This document shows positions 37,601-45,985 of a stretch of DNA of 64,000 nt, piece after piece; position 1 is the stretch's first letter; each line of letters starts with the position of its first letter. The stretch spans positions 151,307-215,306 of the forward strand of contig NZ_KI632512.1 of the NCBI RefSeq assembly GCF_000504305.1, in the 5' to 3' direction. The notes under the pieces are model-generated. The model was given only the letters and a program-made list of their open reading frames with translations. It was not told the DNA's origin and made no database searches. The position numbers and the translations under genes are program-made. The DNA is from Nitratidesulfovibrio termitidis HI1 (GTDB lineage: Bacteria > Desulfobacterota > Desulfovibrionia > Desulfovibrionales > Desulfovibrionaceae).

Positions 37601-38144
37601 CCTGTTCCTTCAGGCCGTTGGACTGCAATTCCAGATAGAAGTTGCCGGGGTAGATGGCCTCGTATTCGCGGGCGATGCGGATGGCGTCGTCCATGCCGCT
37701 GCGCAAGAGCGCGCGCGGCACCTGCCCGGCCAGGCAGGCGGAAAGGGCGGTGATGCCGCCCGAATACTGACGCAGCAGGTCCATGTCCACGCGCGGCTTG
37801 TAGTGAAAACCGTGCAGAAAGCCGTGCGACACCAGCTTGACCAGGTTGTGGTAGCCTTCGTTGTCACGCGCCAGCAGCACCAGGTGATGGCGCACGCGGG
37901 CCAGTTCCGAGGTCTTGTCCGTGTGGTCGTTGGCCACGTAGACTTCGCAGCCGATGATGGGCTTTATGCCGAACTGCTTGCAGGTATTGTAAAAGTACAC
38001 GGCGCCGTAGAGGTTGCCGTGGTCGGTGATGGCGGCGGCGGGCATGCCGAAGTCCACCGCCTTGGCGCACAGGTCCTTAAGGCGGATGGCCCCGTCGAGC
38101 AGGCTGTATTCGGTGTGGCAATGCAGATGGACGAAATCGGACAT
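34620..38144 (-). CDS. dnaE: DNA polymerase III alpha subunit DnaE
   Basis: Replicative polymerase, 1174 residues, C-family. The N-terminal PHP domain has HLHCHTEYSLL, ITDHGNL, HHLVLLARD and NDCHY, so its metal ligands look intact; it may have proofreading activity. The catalytic PDIDVDF is at about 401-407. The finger and tandem HhH region (about 800-900) follow; an OB-fold (about 1000-1080, TAVLVTGIKEHMTKKGARM) and a C-terminal domain follow that. The frame extends upstream of 38144, but MSDFVHLHCHTEYSLLDG is the standard start. A Gly/Asn-rich insertion interrupts the C-terminal region (near NDDGGRNGNGGGDG). Confidence 0.98.
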   Translation of the reverse strand: MSDFVHLHCHTEYSLLDGAIRLKDLCAKAVDFGMPAAAITDHGNLYGAVYFYNTCKQFGIKPIIGCEVYVANDHTDKTSELARVRHHLVLLARDNEGYHNLVKLVSHGFLHGFHYKPRVDMDLLRQYSGGITALSACLAGQVPRALLRSGMDDAIRIAREYEAIYPGNFYLELQSNGLKEQDELNEKLLELADHTKLPLVATNDCHYLEASDVEAHDVLLCIQTQAKVDDERRMRFETKELYYKSPEEMAKAFAHVPDAVANTGRIAEQCAVKFEFGKYVFPVYALPEGMTLEDEFRRLSREGLKRRLERHPNRDTIDHDLYWKRLELELDVIGQMGFPGYFLIVQDFINWAKDNGIPVGPGRGSAAGSLVAWSLRITNLDPIPYNLLFERFLNIERVSMPDIDVDFCERRRTEVIRYVGEKYGEDMVAQITTFGKMKAKAVVRDVGRALGMTFAETDRIAKLVPEDLKMTVKKAIDAEPDLAALYKTDTQIRKLLDVSMRLEGLSRHASTHAAGVVVSDKPMREYLPLYRGKKGEIVTQFDMKMVEKVGLVKFDFLGLRTMTLVQDSLDEIARQGKTPPDLDNLALDDPETYELYSRGDTDGIFQVESSGMRQYLRMLKPSCFDDVIAMLALYRPGPLGSGMVDEFIKRKHGEVPVTYPLPSLEDCLRDTYGVIVYQEQVMQIAQIAAGYTLGGADLLRRAMGKKNAEEMGQQRIKFVEGAQKNEVPKAKADEIFDLMEKFAEYGFNKSHSAAYALISYYTAFLKVHFPTEFMAALLTSEMGNQDKLLKYVAACKDMGIAVLQPNVQASRREFTVHEGAIVFGLGGIKNVGDEAIREIVEAREEGGVFASLLDLCMRVNLRKVTKRVLESLIKGGACDCLGCTRAGMLAALDNVVSKAQKRLKDKESNQVSLFTMVPEEPAVCPGIGFDCEEQQAQEWDDDQKLRFEKEALGFFLTSHPLQPYRKELFRLRLTPLDETRDMAPGMSLKTAVLVTGIKEHMTKKGARMAFLQVEDLTASGECVFFPEPYAEFRELLKSDQPLLLEATISKQQNDDGGRNGNGGGDGMSGAGGMPEEDDDIPREIKLLGDKVIPLARACGASDQPVTIDMPLPRVEPASLAALRAILERHRGPVPVNVRLVVDESECLLQFGPQWMVQPGPAFETDIAHWTEGPE

Positions 38145-38514
38145 GGACGTTGGACGTGTTCCCGACAGGGCGGCGCAGGCCGGGCCGCGCGGGGGCGGCG
38201 CCTGGTCGTCTGTCTGTTCGCGTGTGAATCCGGATGGTTGCCGCTCTGAAAGCCGCCCAGCGGGGCGGCGGCGGTGCCGTGACGGGGATGGCACACCCTA
38301 GCAGAAGGGGGGCGCACCCACAACGCCGGAGTGGGGGGCTGTGCGGGACGGGCGGGACATGTGGCGTCGGAATCATCGGTCGGGTGCGGGGTTCTTGCGC
38401 GTGGCTTGCCCGGCAGATGGGGAATGCGTACAACCACGGCTGCCGCCGCAGCCAGCGGACGGCACAGAAGCCAGCGGACGGCACAGGAGCCAGCCGACGG
38501 CACAGGAGGTTGAC
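38145..38514. other. Divergent gap between dnaE and a small membrane protein
   Basis: 370 bases. It must contain the dnaE promoter on the minus strand, but I cannot place it with confidence. On the plus side it holds three 19-base tandem repeats (38451-38507) leading into the ribosome site of the next gene. No other gene is visible. Confidence 0.5.
38451..38507 (+). repeat. Three 19-base tandem repeats with embedded ribosome-site-like cores
   Basis: Copies start at 38451, 38470 and 38489 with the consensus GCCAGCGGACGGCACAGGA; the first ends in AGAA and the third has one change near the middle. The last copy runs into AGGAGG, which serves the GTG at 38515. Copy number could differ between strains. 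Confidence 0.8.
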
Positions 38515-38880
38515 GTGTTCGATGTGACCATGGCCCATGCGGCCACCGCAGCCACCGTGGCAACGGACGCGGGGCTGGGGGGGCTGATTCTGGAAAAGGC
38601 GGGACAGTATGTTCTGATCATTGCCTTTTTCGGGTCCATCATCTGGTTTCTGCGTTTTCTGTACGGGCCCAAGGGCATATTCCGCGACCCGACCTGGGAC
38701 CGCTGGAACGACCAGGCCCGGCGCGAGGCGGAGCTTGCGGCACGCGACGCCGAGGCACAGGCGCAGGCTGCGGGTTCGCACACGGCTGCCCATGTCGCTT
38801 CCCCCACGGTTCCCCCTGTCGCCCCCCATTTTGCACAGTCCACCGGGGCGGCTGCGCCTTCCGACGGGGAACGGCGGTAG
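38515..38880 (+). CDS. Small membrane protein, unknown function
   Basis: A 121-residue protein with one clear transmembrane helix (about 32-50, YVLIIAFFGSIIWFLRFLYG) and a cytoplasmic tail rich in Ala, Arg and Glu (about 65-90) that may be coiled coil. I choose the GTG at 38515 because AGGAGG lies five bases upstream; an ATG at 38530 is the alternative. I do not recognise a family. Its stop is two bases before the HD-domain gene, so the two are likely co-expressed. Confidence 0.65.
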   Translation: MFDVTMAHAATAATVATDAGLGGLILEKAGQYVLIIAFFGSIIWFLRFLYGPKGIFRDPTWDRWNDQARREAELAARDAEAQAQAAGSHTAAHVASPTVPPVAPHFAQSTGAAAPSDGERR

Positions 38881-38882
38881 CC

Positions 38883-39752
38883 ATGGACGCCGCACGCGAC
38901 ATTTCCCGGCACGAGGCCTGGTTCGGCCAGTACGTGGACCGCTTTCTGACCGGCGATGCGGCGCATGACGCGCACATCGAACTCAAGCGCGAACATTCCC
39001 TGCTGGTGCTGGGCAATGCCCGCGTCATCGTGGCCGAGGCCGTGGCGGCGGGGAGCATGGACGTGGTCTGCGCCCGCGCGGCGTTGCTGGGCGCGCTGTA
39101 CCACGACATCGGGCGGTTCCGGCAGTATCGGCGCTGGCAGACCTTCAGCGATGCGCGTTCGGTCAACCACGGCCTGCTGGGCGGGTGCGTCCTGAACGAC
39201 GAACGCCCCCTGCGCGACGAGGCCCCGGCCGTGCGGCATCTGGCCGCCTGCGCAGTGGTGCTGCACAACCGCTTTGCCATTCCGGCGGGCGTTTCCATGC
39301 GCGCCCGTCAGGTGACCCGCGTGGTGCGCGATGCCGACAAACTGGACATCTTTCGGGTGCTGGCCGCCCACATGGAACCCGGCGGCCCCCGCGACGACGT
39401 GGTGGTGATGCACCTGCCGGAAGTGCAGGGGGCGTGGACCCCCGCCGTGCTGGACGCGGTGCGCGCCGGGCGTCTGGCCAGTTATGCGGACATGCGCTGC
39501 CTGAACGATTTCCGCATCCTGCTGTGCGGCTGGTGTTTCGACCTGGGGTTTGCCGCCTCGCGCAGGCTGCTGCGCGAATCCGGTCGGGTGGAACAGTTGC
39601 TGGCGTGGCTGCCCGCGCCGGACGAGGTGCCGGAAATGGCCGAACTGCGCTGCCGGGTGCTGGCGGCCCTGCACGATGAAAGCGACATGTCGGATTGCCG
39701 CGCCGACATGGCAGGCACTGCCGTGGAAAATTCGGAATCCGTAACCCCGTAA
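38883..39752 (+). CDS. HD-domain phosphohydrolase
   Basis: A 289-residue HD-superfamily protein. The metal-binding residues are visible: H38 (REHSLLV), H74-D75 (YHDIGRF), then conserved histidines in NHGLLG and VLHNRF and the last Asp in DADKLD. Such proteins hydrolyse nucleotides or phosphodiesters, but the substrate cannot be read from sequence. A few residues near the end are cysteines (CRVLAAL, DCRADM). It lies two bases after the small membrane protein. Confidence 0.85.
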   Translation: MDAARDISRHEAWFGQYVDRFLTGDAAHDAHIELKREHSLLVLGNARVIVAEAVAAGSMDVVCARAALLGALYHDIGRFRQYRRWQTFSDARSVNHGLLGGCVLNDERPLRDEAPAVRHLAACAVVLHNRFAIPAGVSMRARQVTRVVRDADKLDIFRVLAAHMEPGGPRDDVVVMHLPEVQGAWTPAVLDAVRAGRLASYADMRCLNDFRILLCGWCFDLGFAASRRLLRESGRVEQLLAWLPAPDEVPEMAELRCRVLAALHDESDMSDCRADMAGTAVENSESVTP

Positions 39753-39840
39753 TCACGCGACCATGTGATGGTTGATGGGCACGCTTGCCCGCCCCGTACC
39801 TTGCGGGTGTCGCCCCATGCCCCAAACCCCGGAAAACTCC

Positions 39841-40494
39841 ATGACCGCCGACCCGTATGCCCGCATCGCGGCGTGGTATGACACGCTGCTGAACCCCGTG
39901 CTGGACGGGGTACGCCGGGCCGTGGCCGACGTCTGCCGCGCCGAGCGGCTGTTGCGGGTGCTGGACGCCTGCTGCGGCACCGGGCGGCAATGCGCGGTGC
40001 TGCGCGGCGCGGGCGTGACCTGCGTGGGTACGGACCTTTCCCCGGCCATGCTGGGCGCGGCGCGAGCGGTGTCAGTTTCCGCAACGTCACCCCTGTTTTC
40101 TTCTCCTTCGCTTGCATTGTCGCGCGCCGATGCGCGCGCGCTGCCCTTTGCAGACAATGCCTTCGACGCGGTGGTGTTGTCGCTGGCCCTGCACGAAATG
40201 CCGGAAGCCATGGGCAACGCGGCCCTGACCGAGGCCCTGCGCGTGGCCCCGCGCGTACTGCTGGCCGACTACCGACTGGCGGAGCGCAACCTGGATCTGC
40301 CCGCCGCCCTGTTCGTGCACCTGCCGGAGCGGCTGGCCGGGGCGGAGCACTATCGCAACTTCCGGGGGTTCATGGCCCGTGGCGGTGTGGAGGGGCTGGC
40401 GCACCGGGCGGGGTTGTCGGTCATCCGCCGCGAACGGTTGTTCGGCGGAGCCGGGGCGTTGCTGCTGGCAGAGCGGAACAACAAAGCGAGATGA
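39841..40494 (+). CDS. Class I SAM-dependent methyltransferase
   Basis: A 217-residue Rossmann-fold methyltransferase with motif I VLDACCGTGRQCAVL (about 37-51), a motif II region with GTDLSPAMLGAAR and an Asp-containing SRADARALPFADNAFDAVVL. This resembles the UbiE/Methyltransf_11 type, so the substrate may be a small molecule or lipid. The ATG at 39841 has only a weak site (GGAAAA) upstream; in-frame ATGs at 39817 and 39772 would add 8 or 23 residues. A strong terminator follows at 40607. Confidence 0.8.
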   Translation: MTADPYARIAAWYDTLLNPVLDGVRRAVADVCRAERLLRVLDACCGTGRQCAVLRGAGVTCVGTDLSPAMLGAARAVSVSATSPLFSSPSLALSRADARALPFADNAFDAVVLSLALHEMPEAMGNAALTEALRVAPRVLLADYRLAERNLDLPAALFVHLPERLAGAEHYRNFRGFMARGGVEGLAHRAGLSVIRRERLFGGAGALLLAERNNKAR

Positions 40495-40606
40495 CGACAC
40501 GCGCCGACGGGTGCAGTGACGGGCGCGATGCCTGCACCATGCCTCCCGTACCTGCTTCGTACATGCTCCATGCTTGGCGCGCACACCATGTTCCTGTTCG
40601 CCCATA

Positions 40607-40644
40607 ACGCGAAACGCCCGGTTCAAGCCGGGCGTTTCGCGTTC
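40607..40644. terminator. Bidirectional terminator
   Basis: AACGCGAAACGCCCGG (40607-40622) and CCGGGCGTTTCGCGTT (40629-40644) form a perfect 16-pair stem with a six-base loop. It separates the methyltransferase (plus) and the lipoprotein gene (minus). Confidence 0.8.
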
Positions 40645-40682
40645 AAGGACGGCAAGGCCGCCATACGGGCAGAGCCGGTGCG

Positions 40683-41222
40683 TCACTGTTTCGCCGTTCC
40701 CTCTCCGGTGGCGGCAGCGGGCACGGCGGCCACCAGGTCCAGGGTTGGCTGGGTCACCCGGCCCTCGGCCAGCAGGCGCTGGCGGGCGTCGGCCACGCGC
40801 AGGATGGACAGCGGCGTTGCCAGCAGCGGCACCAGGCCGGAGGTCAGGGCGTCGCGGTAGTAAGCGGTGTCCTCGTGCTTGCCCAGGAACTCGCGCAGGG
40901 TGGCGTCGAGGGAATAGCCCTCTTCCCTGAAGGCATCGTCAAAGGCGCGGTACATGTCCAGCCGCAAGCCTTCCCCGGTGAATTTCGGGCCGGTGGCCGT
41001 GCCGGTCAGCGCGCCCAGCAGCCCTTGCACCACGGCCTGCTGCCCGGCGCTGACGGCCTTGTTCTGCACCCGTTCGAACACCGGTTTGGTGCAGCTTTCA
41101 CGCGGGGGGCAGACCCGCCCGGCACAGGCGGCGCACAGGGCAACTGCAACCAGCAGCACGAGGACGGCGGCTTTCGGAAGGGCGGCGCGGGTGGGGAATG
41201 CGCTGTCGGGCGTGAAGGGCAT
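40683..41222 (-). CDS. Putative lipoprotein, unknown function
   Basis: A 179-residue exported protein. A hydrophobic signal (about 17-35, AAVLVLLVAVALCAACAG) ends in a cysteine that could be lipidated, but the lipobox is not classical (CAAC). The mature part has a Cys pair (VCPPRESC), then a helical body and an Ala/Gly/Thr-rich C-terminus. AGGAGA lies seven bases before the ATG at 41222. I do not recognise a family. It follows the HAD gene on the same strand by 113 bases. Confidence 0.65.
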   Translation of the reverse strand: MPFTPDSAFPTRAALPKAAVLVLLVAVALCAACAGRVCPPRESCTKPVFERVQNKAVSAGQQAVVQGLLGALTGTATGPKFTGEGLRLDMYRAFDDAFREEGYSLDATLREFLGKHEDTAYYRDALTSGLVPLLATPLSILRVADARQRLLAEGRVTQPTLDLVAAVPAAATGEGTAKQ

Positions 41223-41335
41223 GGCACGGTCTCCTGCGTGACGTTGATGGCCAAGGGCGTATCTTTCAATAGGCCGTGGGGCGTGCCGATGCAACCGGTC
41301 GGAGCAGGAACGGATGGTGATTGCGGGGCAGGGGG

Positions 41336-42058
41336 CTAGCCCGGCGCGGCGGGATTCGTCCAGGTGAACCCCAGGCGGACCATCAGCGCCGCGCAGTCGT
41401 CGGCCACCACATGCGCCCCGGCTTCGTGCAGGGCACGGGCCGGGCTTTCGCCGCTGGCCACCCCGGCGGTCAGGGTGCCCGCGCGGTGACCGGTCAGGAT
41501 GTCCATGGGGTGGTCGCCCACCATCAACGCCTCGCCGGGGGCACGGCCCAGCATGCCCAGCGCACGCAACAGATGGTCCGGGTCGGGCTTTACGCTGGGC
41601 ACGTCGTCGCGGGTAAGCAGGCAGGGGCACAGGGCGTCCACGTCGGGAAACACGGCCCGCACCGCCTCCGGGCAGTTGCGGGTGACGATGCCCACGGGCA
41701 CGTCCAGTGCGGCAAGACCCGCCAGCATGGGCCGCGTGAACGGGAACAGGCTGCCTCGCGCGGCGGCCTCCACTTCCACCCGGCGGATGGCGGCATGGGC
41801 ATCGGCATGCAGGGCGGCGGCGTCGGCACTGCGGCCATGCTGTTCCAGCAGGTCCGCCACGTGGGCGATCCACTCCATCACCGGCAGGTCGGCGCGGTGT
41901 GGCGGTTCCTGATGGCTGGTCAGATGTACCCGCATGGCCTCTGCCACGGCACGGCGCATCACGCCGAAGTCCAGCGTGGGCGCGGCAAGGGTGCCGTCGA
42001 AGTCGAAGACCACGGCGCGTACGGACACCCCGGCGCAATGCAGCGTGCGTCCGGGCAT
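41336..42058 (-). CDS. HAD-superfamily hydrolase (phosphoglycolate phosphatase-like)
   Basis: A 240-residue HAD phosphatase. Motif I DFDGT is at 19-23, with D19 the nucleophile and D21 the acid. Motif II is GIVTRN, motif III is VKPDPDHLLRALG (catalytic Lys), and motif IV is VGDHPMDI. The helical cap follows motif I. The substrate is not clear. Its ATG overlaps the stop of the DUF3179 gene (ATGA), so the pair is translated together. Confidence 0.85.
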   Translation of the reverse strand: MPGRTLHCAGVSVRAVVFDFDGTLAAPTLDFGVMRRAVAEAMRVHLTSHQEPPHRADLPVMEWIAHVADLLEQHGRSADAAALHADAHAAIRRVEVEAAARGSLFPFTRPMLAGLAALDVPVGIVTRNCPEAVRAVFPDVDALCPCLLTRDDVPSVKPDPDHLLRALGMLGRAPGEALMVGDHPMDILTGHRAGTLTAGVASGESPARALHEAGAHVVADDCAALMVRLGFTWTNPAAPG

Positions 42059-43323
42059 CACTGGAACGGGGCCAGCCCCGGCACGTTCAATTGGGGCTGG
42101 GGTTGGGAAGGGGCGGGCCATGCGTCGTTGGTCGGCACCACCAGCGTTGCCGGATGAAAGCTGGACCAGGCGAACCACATGGCGTTGACGGGGATCAGTT
42201 CGTTCAGCACGGCGCCCTTCATGGGACCAGCCTCGGCCTTGCCGTCGATGGACCATTCGCTGCCGCTTTCGGTGTCCACAAGACGGTTGGGGCTGCCCTT
42301 CTTGAGCGCGAAGGTGGCGGGTTTGCCCCATACCGTGCGGTCGTACACCCGGATCACGTCCAGCCGCCGGTCCACCACGGCCAGCAGCGGCATGGGCCCT
42401 TGGTCGATGTTGGCCACGCCGTCCTTATGCACCGTAGCGGTGTCGATGGCCAGTTGTTGGCCCTGCACGTCCAGCCCGAGGATGCGTGTCTTGGGTTTCA
42501 TGCGCCTGTCCAGCCTGGGCACGGCGTACATGATGCGGTCGTCGTCGTAGTAGGTGCCGGGCAGCAGGTAGGAACCGTACGGGTCCTTGCCGTACGAACG
42601 GCGGATGCCGCTGGGGGTGGCCAGCACCTTGGCGTCGGGCATGGCGTCGCGCGCCACGCCCCAGGTGGTCCACCAGGCGGGAATGCGTTGCAGCACCTTG
42701 CCGCGCAGGGGGCCGTCAATGGCAATGCCCAGCAGTTGCGACCACAGGCTGCCGGTGGCCCTGTCGAACAGCACGGTGTTGTTGTACAGCAGGCGGCCAT
42801 CCACGCCGAAGGTGGTCATGAACCGGCCCGCCTGGCCCTTGTAGGCGGCCAGCACCCCGGTGAGCGGGCTGTAGCTGATGCAGTAGGTGGCGTCGCCCAC
42901 CACCTCGTTGACCGCCTCGTGCCAGACCATGATGCGCTGGGGATAGATGCGCGGGCCATCGGGCAGGCGCACCACGAAGACCGGTTCCGGGTCTTCCAGG
43001 CTGAGGGCGGCGCTGATGGTGGAGGTGTATTCCGGGCGGTACAGGGCAGGAATGGCGTCGGGCTTGATCTTGGTTTCCAGCAGGCTGGCGGTCAGTTGCT
43101 TCAGGTCGTCGTCGTTGCGGGGGCCCGCAAGGGCGGAGACCGCCGCCGACAGGAACAGCACGGCGGCAAGGCAGGCCAGCGAAAGTCCCGCAAGCGGGCG
43201 CAGTCGGGGATTGTGCGCAACACGACCGTGCGGCGTGTGGCCGGGGCGTGCGGGGATGTGCCGTGCCCGCACGGAGCAGTGGAGCGGGAATGTTGCGCCG
43301 TGTGGTTGCATCCGTTGCCGCAT
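42058..43323 (-). CDS. DUF3179-family protein, exported
   Basis: A 421-residue protein whose hydrophobic segment lies about 45 residues in (about 46-66, LSLACLAAVLFLSAAVSALA). It is a DUF3179 protein: YPQRIMVWHEAVNEVVGDATYCISYSPLTG, then GRLLYNNTVLFDRATGSLWSQLLG, and DGPLRGKVLQRIPAWWTTW. The conserved His, Cys and Trp residues suggest binding or catalysis, but the function is unknown. The basic, Arg/His-rich stretch before the signal makes a later start possible. The gene opens a two-gene unit with the HAD phosphatase. Confidence 0.85.
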   Translation of the reverse strand: MRQRMQPHGATFPLHCSVRARHIPARPGHTPHGRVAHNPRLRPLAGLSLACLAAVLFLSAAVSALAGPRNDDDLKQLTASLLETKIKPDAIPALYRPEYTSTISAALSLEDPEPVFVVRLPDGPRIYPQRIMVWHEAVNEVVGDATYCISYSPLTGVLAAYKGQAGRFMTTFGVDGRLLYNNTVLFDRATGSLWSQLLGIAIDGPLRGKVLQRIPAWWTTWGVARDAMPDAKVLATPSGIRRSYGKDPYGSYLLPGTYYDDDRIMYAVPRLDRRMKPKTRILGLDVQGQQLAIDTATVHKDGVANIDQGPMPLLAVVDRRLDVIRVYDRTVWGKPATFALKKGSPNRLVDTESGSEWSIDGKAEAGPMKGAVLNELIPVNAMWFAWSSFHPATLVVPTNDAWPAPSQPQPQLNVPGLAPFQ

Positions 43324-43553
43324 GTGTTAGGTTCTCCTTGGCTGACGGCATGTTGCGGGGGCAATGCGTCCCCTGCCCGTCATGCTGTCATGCGTGCCGT
43401 GCGCAGCGTGCGCGCCGGAAGCGGGTGCATCGGAAGCAGGTACCCATGACCGATGCCCAGCATCTGGACAAGAATAGAGAAAACGGCGGCATGGGGCAAG
43501 GATGCCCGCAACCGCCACGGCTCCGTTTTCCGGACGCCATCTCAGGAGGAACC

Positions 43554-44609
43554 ATGGGCGAAACACCCATCTGCAACGTGCTGGTCTGCGGCGGGGCGGG
43601 CTACATCGGCTCGCACATGGTGCGGGCGCTGGTGGCGCGCGGCTGCACGCCCGTGATTTTCGACAATCTTTCCACCGGCCATGCCGATGCCGTGGATGCC
43701 GCCGCCCCCGACTGCGACCTGGTGCGCGGCGACCTGCTGGATCGCCAGGCCCTGCGCCGACTGTTCGCCGAGCACTGCTTTGACGCGGTAATGCACTTTT
43801 CCGCCCGCAGCCTGGTGGGCGAGTCGGTGCGCGAACCCGCACTGTACTACGCCAACAACGTCACCGGCACCCTGAACCTGCTGGACGCCATGCGCGAGGC
43901 AGGCGTGCTGCGGCTGGTGTTCTCGTCCACGGCGGCGGTGTACGGCAACCCGGTTACCGAACGCATCGCCGAGACGCATCCGCTGGCCCCGGTGAACCCC
44001 TACGGCGCGTCCAAGCTGATGGTGGAACGCATGCTGGCGGACCACGCCACGGCCTACGGGCTGCGTTCGGTGGCCCTGCGCTATTTCAACGCCGCCGGGG
44101 CGGACCGGGCGGGGGGCATAGGCGAATCGCATGCGCCGGAAACGCACCTTATTCCCAACATCCTGCGCGCGGTGCTGGGCACGGGGCCAGCGCTCACCGT
44201 GTTCGGCAGCGACTACGACACCCCGGACGGCACCTGCGTGCGCGACTACATCCACGTCAACGACCTGTGCGAGGCGCATCTGGCCGCGCTGGACAGGCTG
44301 CTGGCCGCACCCGTGGGCACGGCGGCCCTGAAGGACGAGGTGGCGGCAGAACCAGGCGGGAAGGGCGCCCTGCACTACAACCTGGGCAACGGGCTGGGGT
44401 TCACCGTGCGGCAGGTCATCGACGCGGCGGCGCGGGTGACCGGGCGCGAGGTGCCCTTTACCGTGGGGCCGCGCCGCGATGGCGACCCGGCCCGGCTGGT
44501 GGCCGACAGCACGCTGGCGGGCAGGGAACTGGGCTGGACCCCGAAGGTTACGGATATCCGCGAGATCATCGAGACCGCCTGGGCCTGGCACAGCGACCAG
44601 AAGTACTGA
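43554..44609 (+). CDS. galE: UDP-glucose 4-epimerase GalE
   Basis: Short-chain dehydrogenase of the extended type that interconverts UDP-glucose and UDP-galactose for envelope polysaccharides. The 351-residue protein has GGAGYIGS at 14-21 for NAD, the catalytic YGASK motif, SSTAAVYG and RYFNAAGAD, and the long LPS-type stretch RDYIHVNDLCEAHLAAL. AGGAGG sits before the ATG at 43554; the upstream frame would overlap the divergent gene. A composite hairpin repeat follows. Confidence 0.94.
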   Translation: MGETPICNVLVCGGAGYIGSHMVRALVARGCTPVIFDNLSTGHADAVDAAAPDCDLVRGDLLDRQALRRLFAEHCFDAVMHFSARSLVGESVREPALYYANNVTGTLNLLDAMREAGVLRLVFSSTAAVYGNPVTERIAETHPLAPVNPYGASKLMVERMLADHATAYGLRSVALRYFNAAGADRAGGIGESHAPETHLIPNILRAVLGTGPALTVFGSDYDTPDGTCVRDYIHVNDLCEAHLAALDRLLAAPVGTAALKDEVAAEPGGKGALHYNLGNGLGFTVRQVIDAAARVTGREVPFTVGPRRDGDPARLVADSTLAGRELGWTPKVTDIREIIETAWAWHSDQKY

Positions 44610-44640
44610 GCGGGAAGGGACTGGACAGAGCAGAAAATAT

Positions 44641-44737
44641 CCGGGGGGAAGGGGGCTTTGCGCTCTGCGGTCGCCATCCGTAAGGTTCGCAAGCTCACCT
44701 AACGGCTGCCGCAAAAGGTGGTTCCTCCCTCCCCCGG
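44641..44737. repeat. Hairpin repeat carrying a palindromic element between galE and lpxB
   Basis: Arms CCGGGGGGAAGGGGGCTTT (44641-44659) and AAAAGGTGG...CTCCCTCCCCCGG (44713-44737) are a divergent version of the 4225 and 21217 repeats. Their loop holds a 53-base element (44660-44712) with the core CCGTAAGG...CCTAACGG, shared with the insert at 21235. It can also act as terminator for galE and lpxB. Confidence 0.75.
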
Positions 44738-44745
44738 TTCTGTTT

Positions 44746-45975
44746 CTATGCCATATCGTCCAGGATGATCTTCGCTGCGGCGTCCGCCGCTCCGGGTGGC
44801 CCGCAGCGGCGGCGCAGGTCGGCCAGGTCGGCGCGCACGCGGTCCAGTTCGCCGGGCGTGCCCAGCCAGCGCAGGGCATGATGGGCCAGCACCGCGCCGT
44901 CGGCGTTTTCCTGCAACAGTTCGGGAAACACCTCGCGGTTCAGCACAAGGTTGGGCAGGCTGACCCATTTGACCTTCACCAGCCGCTTGCCCAGCCAGTA
45001 CGAGAACGGCGACACGCGATAGGCCACCAGCGTGGGCACGCCCAGCAGGGCCGTTTCCAGCGTGGCCGTGCCGGATGCGGCCAGCAGCAACTGGCAGGTG
45101 CGCAGGGTGGCGTAGCGGTCGTCCGGCGATTCGACGGTCAGGGGGATGTCCGCGGGCCACAGGGCGCGCAGGGCGTCTTCGGTCACGTTGGGGGCGCGCA
45201 CGCAGTGAAAGGACAGGCCGGGGCGGCTTTCCAGCAGCAGGCGGGCGGCCTTGCCGTATTCCGGCATCAGCGCCTCTGTCTCCTTGCGGCGGCTGCCGGG
45301 CATCAGGCCGATGCGCCCCGGCACGGGAGCGATGGCGTCCAGCCGCTGCCAGTCCATCATGTCCAGCAGCGGGTTGCCCACGTAGTCCACGTCCATGCCG
45401 TGGCGGCGGTAGAATTCCACCTCGAAGGGCAGGATGCAGATCATCCGGCGGATGTGGCGGCGGATGAAGTTGACCCGCCCGGTGCGCCACGCCCATATCT
45501 TGGGGCTGATGTAGTAATGCACCGGAATGCCCAGCGCTTGGGCGGCCTTGGCGATGCGGAAGTTGAATTCCGGCGCGTCGATGAGCACCACCGCGTCGGG
45601 CCTGCGCGCGGCCAGCTCCGCCTTGATGCGGCGCAGCATGCCGAGGATGCGCGGCAGGTAGCCCAGCACCTCGGTAATGCCCATGACGGACAGGTCTTCC
45701 ACCCGCAGCAGGGCGTCCTGTCCGGCCTCGCGCAGGTGCGGCCCGCCCATGCCGATGCAGCACAGCGACGGGTCGCGGCGGCGCAGGGCTTCCAGCAGGC
45801 GTCCGCCGTGCATGTCGCCGGAGAGTTCACCGGCGTTGATCCACACGGTGCGCGGCGGGGTGGTGGGCGTCGTGGTGTTCGTCACCGTGGTGCCCGTTTC
45901 GGGGGTGCCCGTCGCGGGAGTGCCGGATGCGGCAGCGTCGGCCTGTTGCGTGGTCGGCTGGGGGGTGTCCGTCAT
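44746..45975 (-). CDS. lpxB: Lipid-A-disaccharide synthase LpxB
   Basis: Glycosyltransferase (GT19) that joins UDP-2,3-diacylglucosamine and lipid X in lipid A synthesis at the inner membrane. The 409-residue protein has the N-terminal AGELSGDMHGGRLL and the typical blocks GGPHLREAG, LIDAPEFNFRIAK, PKIWAW and LMPGSRRKE. The first 42 residues are an unusual Thr/Pro/Ala-rich segment (TTPTTPPR), which is not in E. coli LpxB. It is ten bases downstream of the gate-domain gene. Since the ATG is close to that stop, I keep the long start. Confidence 0.93.
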   Translation of the reverse strand: MTDTPQPTTQQADAAASGTPATGTPETGTTVTNTTTPTTPPRTVWINAGELSGDMHGGRLLEALRRRDPSLCCIGMGGPHLREAGQDALLRVEDLSVMGITEVLGYLPRILGMLRRIKAELAARRPDAVVLIDAPEFNFRIAKAAQALGIPVHYYISPKIWAWRTGRVNFIRRHIRRMICILPFEVEFYRRHGMDVDYVGNPLLDMMDWQRLDAIAPVPGRIGLMPGSRRKETEALMPEYGKAARLLLESRPGLSFHCVRAPNVTEDALRALWPADIPLTVESPDDRYATLRTCQLLLAASGTATLETALLGVPTLVAYRVSPFSYWLGKRLVKVKWVSLPNLVLNREVFPELLQENADGAVLAHHALRWLGTPGELDRVRADLADLRRRCGPPGAADAAAKIILDDMA

Positions 45976-45985
45976 GCCCTGCCGC

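Noticed and set aside
38451-38507. CRISPR array
   Set aside because: The repeats are directly tandem with no spacers, only three copies, and no cas genes are in the window.
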